Program-made: the position numbers and the translations under genes
The notes under the pieces: generated by a model
What the model was told of the DNA's origin: nothing
Databases searched by the model: none
The model's input: the letters and a program-made list of their open reading frames with translations, nothing else
Shown here: positions 59,601-64,000 of the stretch, one piece after another
How positions within the stretch are numbered: position 1 is the stretch's first letter
Layout of the letters: each line of letters starts with the position of its first letter
DNA from: Flavobacterium psychrolimnae
Lineage (GTDB): Bacteria; Bacteroidota; Bacteroidia; Flavobacteriales; Flavobacteriaceae
Direction: 5' to 3'
NCBI RefSeq assembly: GCF_003312425.1
Contig: NZ_QNUX01000013.1
Span: forward strand, 1-64,000
DNA: 64,000 bases

Positions 59601-59887
59601 AAGCTGCTTCGTTAAGGCTCCGTCCCATTATCATGACCAGTATTGCCATGATTGCCGGAATGCTCCCGATGGCCATTGGACACGGTGAAGGCGGCGATCA
59701 GATTTCCCCGCTAGGAAGAGCCGTGATTGGCGGATTGGTATTTTCCACCTTTACAGTACTTCTTATTTTACCGCTCATTTTCGCCTGGGCAATGGGTAAA
59801 ACTCCGGTACACTCTTTATCCTTAGATCCAGAAGACAAGGAAAGCCAACATTATATCTCATCTTTACACCCTCAAAATGAAAAATAA
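56603..59887 (+). CDS. RND efflux transporter with EF-hand loop
   Basis: The 1094-residue inner membrane pump of the AcrB/HAE1 type has twelve helices in two halves. RND motifs include the GILVDESTVTIENIHQHLD segment near residue 396 and GVSIANAVLIITNAEQLR near 972. D/E residues in TM4 (VDES) suggest proton coupling. The central loop between the halves contains DFNNDGKINFFE at residues 533-544, a canonical EF-hand calcium loop (D-x-N-x-D-G-x-I-x-x-x-E). The operon order TolC-RND-HlyD is complete. It overlaps the adaptor gene by 11 bp. Confidence 0.9.
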   Translation: MNLIRFALRKPISIMVLVAGLFFFGIGAVRDIKVDILPEMNLPVIYLAHSFAGYTPNQMESYFAKNYVNVMILANGVKDIETKNIQGLTLMKVTYYEGTNMAQAASEISALSNRIQSRFPPGSQPPFIIRFDASSLPIGQLVLSSKTRSNNELQDLANVYVRASFTAIPGLLSPPPFGGSPRTIEINVDPDLLRSHQLTADQIVEAIRTNNQTAPSGNLRIGDINYIIPTNNTIKEVKDFEKIPLFKGGVQNLYLGDVAQVKDGADITAGYALVNGKRSVYISIAKAGDASTWDVVQKLKSQLPKIQSTLPDDVTLSYEFDQSVHVINSLKSLIIEGIIGAVLTGLMVLLFLGDRRAALIVILTIPIAIISGVLFLKLFGQTINLMSLSGLALAIGILVDESTVTIENIHQHLDMGKPKALAIWDACKEIALPKLLILLCILAVFAPAFTMTGIPGALFLPLALAIGFSMIVSFLLSQTFVPVMANWLMKAHPKKEHPSNITDDEAEFNASGLTIESEKDTFDQKKILVQRADFNNDGKINFFERFRNRYMRFINRLFDYKKPVTLVYLFLSAGLVLLLLNTIGQDVFPKVNSSQFQLRLRAPDGTRLESTEDKAIMVLNELEKMIGKEHVAISSVYVGQHPAIFSVSPIYLFTAGPHEAVFQIGLKDYHVDMDVFKDEFRQRIKKILPDVKISFEPIELTDKVLSQGSPTPIEIRIAGKNKKRNEAYAKKLIAKLNKIDYLRDIQIAQPIKYPALDITIDRTRAAQLGIDMNDISRSLIASTSSSQYTEKNIWVDEKAGFSYNVQVQVPLNKMKSENDLKEIPLLKNESRPVLSDVATITPSFTYGENDNIGAMPYISVTANMDHVDLGTASKAVQQSIESLGELPRGLFIEQIGLSTVLKETMSSLQTGLLIAIMVIFLMLAANFQSFKISLVILTTVPAVVLGSLLLLVITGSTLNLQSYMGIIMSVGVSIANAVLIITNAEQLRKHNGNALQSAREAASLRLRPIIMTSIAMIAGMLPMAIGHGEGGDQISPLGRAVIGGLVFSTFTVLLILPLIFAWAMGKTPVHSLSLDPEDKESQHYISSLHPQNEK

Positions 59888-60968
59888 TTTATTTAAAATA
59901 TCGTTTCTGTTTGTAGTCCTGACCACTGTTTTAACTGCCTGCAATACTTCTGAAAAGAAAGAAATTGCCGCTGTAGAAACCGCTCCGGTTATCGAAACCT
60001 TTACCATCAGTAGAGAAAAATTAGCTACCGAACTCCGCATTCCGGCAGAACTGACCGGTTTCCAACAAGTGGATATTTATGCCAAAGTGAGCAGTTTTGT
60101 CAAAGAACTGAAAGTTGATATTGGCTCGCAGGTTAAGAAAGGGCAGTTATTACTAATTTTAGAAGCGCCTGAAATTAGTTCACAATTGGCGGCAGCTCAA
60201 TCCAGACAACTTTCGCAAAAAGCCATTTATACGGCAAGCAAAAGCACTTTCGACAGGCTTTTTGAAACCAGCAAAATAGAAGGAACGATTTCCAAAAATG
60301 ATCTGGAACAGGCTGCAGCCCGCAAAAATTCAGATTATGCCCAATATCAGGCAACCCAAGCCGCTTATAAAGAAATTGCGATTATGAAAAGCTATCTGTT
60401 AATCCGCGCGCCTTTTGACGGAGTCATCTCGGCCAGGAATGTAAATCCGGGTACCTTTGTTGGATCTTCCGGAAAAGGATCGGAATCCCCTTTGTTTAAG
60501 CTTCAGCAACAAAGTAAATTGCGTTTGTCGGTCTTTGTACCTGAGATGTATACCGGGTATCTGACAGTTGATGACGAACTAATTTTTAGCGTAAAATCAA
60601 TCAACAACGAGACCTTTCGTGCCAAAATAGCTCGTATGTCCGGCGCTTTAGACAGCAGGCTTCGATCCGAACGTGTGGAACTGGATGTTGTGAATACCTC
60701 TAAAAAACTGTTGCCAGGAATGGTCGCCGAAGTACTCATGCCCTTACAATCAAAAGACAACAATTATGTAGTACCCAAATCAGCTGTGGTGACTTCCAGT
60801 GATGGTGTCTATGTATTTATAGTAGAGAATAATAAAATGAAAAGAACAGCCGTTCAGAAAGGCCGAGAATTGGAAAAACGCGTTGAAATTTTTGGAAATA
60901 TTCCTGAAAATTCGATACTGGTAAAAGTAGCTTCAGAAGAAATGAAAGACGGTACGGCGGTAAAGTAA
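59877..60968 (+). CDS. HlyD/AcrA-type periplasmic adaptor lipoprotein
   Basis: The 363-residue adaptor has a lipobox (VLTAC, Cys22), a lipoyl half (VSSFVKELKVDIGSQVKKGQLLLILEAP), a hairpin (about 95-160), the second lipoyl half (SYLLIRAPFDGVISARNVNPGTFV) and beta-barrel and membrane-proximal domains. It connects the RND pump to TolC. It starts 11 bp before the end of the RND gene, which suggests translational coupling. Confidence 0.87.
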   Translation: MKNNLFKISFLFVVLTTVLTACNTSEKKEIAAVETAPVIETFTISREKLATELRIPAELTGFQQVDIYAKVSSFVKELKVDIGSQVKKGQLLLILEAPEISSQLAAAQSRQLSQKAIYTASKSTFDRLFETSKIEGTISKNDLEQAAARKNSDYAQYQATQAAYKEIAIMKSYLLIRAPFDGVISARNVNPGTFVGSSGKGSESPLFKLQQQSKLRLSVFVPEMYTGYLTVDDELIFSVKSINNETFRAKIARMSGALDSRLRSERVELDVVNTSKKLLPGMVAEVLMPLQSKDNNYVVPKSAVVTSSDGVYVFIVENNKMKRTAVQKGRELEKRVEIFGNIPENSILVKVASEEMKDGTAVK

Positions 60969-61030
60969 TCAAAAATAAATTTGTAATAATTGAAAAATCA
61001 CATCCATTATCTTTGAACCCGTCCAATTAT

Positions 61031-61071
61031 AAACAAAATGAGCCCGATGCAATATCGAGCTCATTTTGTTT
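61031..61071. terminator. Bidirectional terminator between converging operons
   Basis: AAACAAAATGAGC (61031-61043) pairs perfectly with GCTCATTTTGTTT (61059-61071), with an inner CGAT/ATCG. A and T tracts on both sides allow use by the plus-strand efflux operon and the minus-strand operon from 61150 on. Confidence 0.85.
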
Positions 61072-61149
61072 AAATTAATTGCAAATTTTTCCAGACTTTA
61101 GGTTTCCTTCATATTAGCATTCCATTTTATACAGTGATTGAATTGCTTA

Positions 61150-61335
61150 TTAATCTTTTACTCCTAGTTTTTCTAATATAGTATCCATCAAACACCATTT
61201 GCTGATAGAAGACTGCAATAAATTGGCTCCTACAAAAGTGGCAAACCACAACCAGTTCTGGTTGACATAGATTGCCAAAAGTAAACTGATTAATATATAA
61301 CTCCCGGCTACGGCTCTTACAATTCTGTTTTTCAT
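61150..61335 (-). CDS. Small DUF2892 membrane protein
   Basis: The 61-residue protein has MKNRIVRAVAGSYILISLLLAIYVNQNWLWF, a DUF2892-type pattern with two membrane helices, and SKWCLMDTILEKLG at the end with a conserved Cys. It is the last gene of the minus-strand RND operon. Its relatives at 36894 and 38985 are in the sulfur region. Confidence 0.83.
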   Translation of the reverse strand: MKNRIVRAVAGSYILISLLLAIYVNQNWLWFATFVGANLLQSSISKWCLMDTILEKLGVKD

Positions 61336-61347
61336 TATTCTTTATTT

Positions 61348-61653
61348 TTAAATTGATTTTTCGATATTTAGAACAGCAACATGTATTTTTGATAACGTTT
61401 CTTGCTTTTCATTAAATTCGGTAATCAAATCAAATAGTTTGTCTACGTTATCTTTTTTTACAAAAGCATAAAATAATATCGATTCGGTTTCATTTAATTC
61501 TGCCGAAAACCAATTGCTTTCTATAGCTTCTTCAGAAATATCATTAAAGCCTTTAACCTCTTTATACGTGAAGGTTTTTACATTGGCCTGTTTCAGCATT
61601 TGTTTGATGTCTTTTTCAAATGCTATGACTGCAGTTATAATCAGTAGTTTCAT
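61348..61653 (-). CDS. Small P-II-like (DUF3240-type) protein of the RND operon
   Basis: The 101-residue protein has a beta-alpha-beta pattern like small ferredoxin-fold signalling proteins: KLLIITAVIAFEKDIKQMLKQANVKTFTYKEVKGF (about 2-36), then ILFYAFVKKDNVDKLFDLITEFNE. P-II-like proteins of this size occur beside heavy-metal RND pumps. Its ligand is unknown. It lies between the pump gene and the DUF2892 gene, in a minus-strand operon. Confidence 0.65.
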   Translation of the reverse strand: MKLLIITAVIAFEKDIKQMLKQANVKTFTYKEVKGFNDISEEAIESNWFSAELNETESILFYAFVKKDNVDKLFDLITEFNEKQETLSKIHVAVLNIEKSI

Positions 61654-61723
61654 TTTTGTTTTGTTGTTTAAAGTTCCAAGTTTAAGATTCTGGTTTCAAA
61701 ACCTTAAACTTTACACCATTTTT

Positions 61724-64000
61724 TTATTTTTCCCATTTCTTTCTCTCCGTTATGTAATAAATCAGTGGCACTACAATCAATGTTAGAATAGTAGAAACTA
61801 TTGCTCCAAATACCAATGAAATAGCTAATCCTTGAAACAAAGGATCAAACAGTATAATAGAAGCTCCAATAACCACAGCACCAGTTGTCAATAAAATAGG
61901 AGAGGTTCTCACTGCACCTGCCTCGATAATCGCTTGTTTTAGTGGAATGCCATCATTCAATCGGATTTCTATAAAGTCAATCAGCAGAACCGAGTTTCTC
62001 ACCATGACTCCAGCCAATGCAATCATTCCGATGAAAGAAGTTGCTGTAAAATAAGCGCCCAATAACCAGTGGCCAAACACAATCCCGATTAAGGAAAGCG
62101 GTATAGCAAGCATCATCACAATCGGGGTTTTAAAGTTCTGGAACCATCCCACGATCAACATATAAATGATTACAATTGCGACCATAAAGGCAACACCTAA
62201 ATCACGGAATACTTCCAAAGTAATTTGCCATTCACCATCCCATTTTACGGTAAAATCACTTTCATCTGTGGGTTGCTCCATATACAATTCATTGACTTTG
62301 TACCCTTTTGGGACTTTCATTTCAGTCAGTTTTTCACTCATTCCTAAGATTGCATAAACCGGACTTTCTAATGCTCCAGCCATATCAGCCGTTACATAAA
62401 CCACACGTTTCTGGTCTTTTCTGTAAATGGTTTTTTGTAATGTATCTGTTTTTACTTTTACCAAATCACTCACCGGAATCATATTTCCCTGACTTCCTTT
62501 GATTTTTAGGTTTTGAATGTCTTGCAAACTGGTTTTGTCTTTATCGTCAAGCGAAAGGACAATTGCCACGTTATCATTTGAATTTTCATCATACAAATTA
62601 GAAACTGGGTATTCTTTGAGTAAATAAGTCAAATTCCCAACTACTTGTTGCGGTGCAATTCCGTTCAGCATGGCTTTCTCTTTATCTACTTCCAGTTTGT
62701 ATTCCGTTTGATTGTCTTCTACCATCCAATCGATATCCACAACATCGGAAGTTGTTTCCAAAATAGTTTTCACCTGTTGGGCTACTTTTATTTGGTCTTT
62801 ATAATTGGGTCCATAAATCTCAGCGACCAAGGTTGACAAAACTGGCGGTCCTGGCGGTACTTCAATTAATTTTACGTTTGCCCCATATTTCTTGGCAATC
62901 TTCTGAATATCGGGACGCATCGCTCTGGCAATAGCATGACTTTGTATATCTCGGTCTTCTTTGTGCAATAGATTCACCTGAATGTCTGCCATGTTGCTTC
63001 CGCCACGCATATCGTAATGACGTACCAATCCGTTGAAAGTAATGGGAGCAGATGTTCCTATATAATTTTGATAATTGACCACTTCTGGTTTATTTGATAA
63101 ATACTGGGCAATTTCTTTGGTAACCGCTGCAGTTCGTTCGAGTGTTGTACCTTCGGGCATATCAATTACCACTTGAAACTCATTTTTGTTATCGAAAGGC
63201 AGCATTTTTACTACTACTGATTTCGTGAAAAACATCAAAACAGAACCAAATAATAACACAACAGTTACGGCAAGTAGCACTCTTCTTTTTATACTGCTTT
63301 CTAAGAACGGTCGTTCCAGTTTGTTGTATATTTTGTAAATACGACTAGTTTCTAATCCTTCAGCTTCTTTATGTTTTTGATCGTCTTTTTCCTGAAGCAA
63401 ATGATATCCCAAATAAGGGGTCACTGTCAAAGCCACAAATAGAGACAAAATCATCGCAATCGAAGCGCCAATCGGCATTGGACTCATATAAGGCCCCATC
63501 ATTCCAGATACGAAAGCCATTGGCAAAATAGCCGCAATAACTGTAAATGTTGCCAAAATTGTTGGATTTCCTACTTCGTTTATCGCATAAATAGCCGCTT
63601 GTTTAAAGGGCAGTCGCTTCATCTTAAAATGCCTATGCATGTTTTCGGCAATAATTATACTGTCATCCACAACAATTCCCACCACAAAAACCAAAGCAAA
63701 AAGTGTAATCCTATTCAACGTATAATCCAATAAATAGTAAGCGAATAAGGTCAGTGCAAATGTCAACGGAACCGAGAAAAATACAACCAATCCACCACGC
63801 CATCCCATGGCTAACATCACTAAAATAGTCACCGCAACTATTGCGACACCTAAGTGTAACAATAATTCACCTACTTTGTCGGATGCCGTTTCACCGTAGT
63901 TTCTCGTTACTTCGACGTGAACATCATTTGGAATTATATTTTTCTTTAGTTGCTCTACTTTAGCAATAATTTTTTCCGAAATTTTCATCGCATCGGCACC
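61724..64000 (-). CDS. RND efflux transporter, partial (N-terminus beyond the window)
   Basis: At least 758 residues of an AcrB/CusA-type pump; the reading frame stays open to the right edge of the window (upstream residues GADA precede the first Met at 63988). The visible part covers TM2 onwards: VVFVVGIVVDDSIIIAENMHRHFK (TM4 with acidic residues), GNPTILATFTVIAAILPMAFVSGMMGPYM, and the C-terminal half with ITERKKWEK. The full-length protein should have about 1050-1100 residues. It is a second pump, distinct from the one at 56603, in an operon with a P-II-like protein and DUF2892. Confidence 0.9.
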   Translation of the reverse strand, partial: GADAMKISEKIIAKVEQLKKNIIPNDVHVEVTRNYGETASDKVGELLLHLGVAIVAVTILVMLAMGWRGGLVVFFSVPLTFALTLFAYYLLDYTLNRITLFALVFVVGIVVDDSIIIAENMHRHFKMKRLPFKQAAIYAINEVGNPTILATFTVIAAILPMAFVSGMMGPYMSPMPIGASIAMILSLFVALTVTPYLGYHLLQEKDDQKHKEAEGLETSRIYKIYNKLERPFLESSIKRRVLLAVTVVLLFGSVLMFFTKSVVVKMLPFDNKNEFQVVIDMPEGTTLERTAAVTKEIAQYLSNKPEVVNYQNYIGTSAPITFNGLVRHYDMRGGSNMADIQVNLLHKEDRDIQSHAIARAMRPDIQKIAKKYGANVKLIEVPPGPPVLSTLVAEIYGPNYKDQIKVAQQVKTILETTSDVVDIDWMVEDNQTEYKLEVDKEKAMLNGIAPQQVVGNLTYLLKEYPVSNLYDENSNDNVAIVLSLDDKDKTSLQDIQNLKIKGSQGNMIPVSDLVKVKTDTLQKTIYRKDQKRVVYVTADMAGALESPVYAILGMSEKLTEMKVPKGYKVNELYMEQPTDESDFTVKWDGEWQITLEVFRDLGVAFMVAIVIIYMLIVGWFQNFKTPIVMMLAIPLSLIGIVFGHWLLGAYFTATSFIGMIALAGVMVRNSVLLIDFIEIRLNDGIPLKQAIIEAGAVRTSPILLTTGAVVIGASIILFDPLFQGLAISLVFGAIVSTILTLIVVPLIYYITERKKWEK

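Noticed and set aside
1..64000. CRISPR array
   Set aside because: The only tight repeats are the four IS21-like end repeats at 1-96, with no spacers of constant length or variable content.
1..64000. tRNA or rRNA genes
   Set aside because: No cloverleaf or rRNA-like segment was recognised on either strand by eye; a tRNA scan would be decisive.

Overview
The window is from a low-GC Bacteroidetes genome, most likely a Flavobacterium-like member of the Flavobacteriaceae. The grounds are the AT-rich sequence, promoters with the Bacteroidetes -7 element TAnnTTTG and few Shine-Dalgarno sequences, a type IX secretion (T9SS) tail, LytTR regulators, a CydAB and a cbb3-like oxidase, and TonB receptors of Bacteroidetes type. 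No tRNA, rRNA, CRISPR array or integrase gene was seen.

Region 1 (1-6640) is an accessory island. It opens with the terminal repeats of an IS21-like element that truncates an IS1182-type transposase. Three cassette-like units follow: an unknown soluble protein; a LytTR regulator with a membrane amidohydrolase; and a frameshifted soluble protein with a membrane partner. In each unit the first bases after a GACGTT boundary are complementary to the last bases before an AACAGC boundary of the same unit, and the junctions are long imperfect palindromes. This is the logic of integron attC cassettes, but no integrase is present here. A second decayed IS1182 copy and an IS110-like remnant complete the island.

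Region 2 (6728-53312) is a large reduced-sulfur oxidation and respiration region. It encodes two sulfide:quinone reductases, three metallo-beta-lactamase/rhodanese fusions of persulfide dioxygenase type, two single rhodaneses, TauE, a YeiH-type exporter, a YeeE/YedE pair, a TsdA-like dihaem cytochrome, a DsrE protein and a SoxB-like thiosulfohydrolase. It also encodes a cbb3-like oxidase, CydAB, a copper TonB receptor, a 1-Cys peroxiredoxin, a beta-carbonic anhydrase, thioredoxins and several small Cys proteins. A Crp-type regulator (6728-7354) stands at its head. Thirteen promoters across about 45 kb carry a TGTGAC-N4-GTCACA-like dyad whose centre is always 29.5 bp upstream of the first base of a TAnnTTTG-like -7 element. 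The gene set therefore looks like one dispersed, Crp-activated regulon for sulfide/persulfide detoxification. The regulator has four cysteines and a Crp-type RE...R recognition helix, so a thiol or persulfide sensor is a reasonable hypothesis.

Region 3 (53321-64000) holds a LytTR two-component system divergent from a TolC-RND-HlyD efflux operon that carries a perfect EF-hand loop, then a converging operon with a second RND pump running off the window end.
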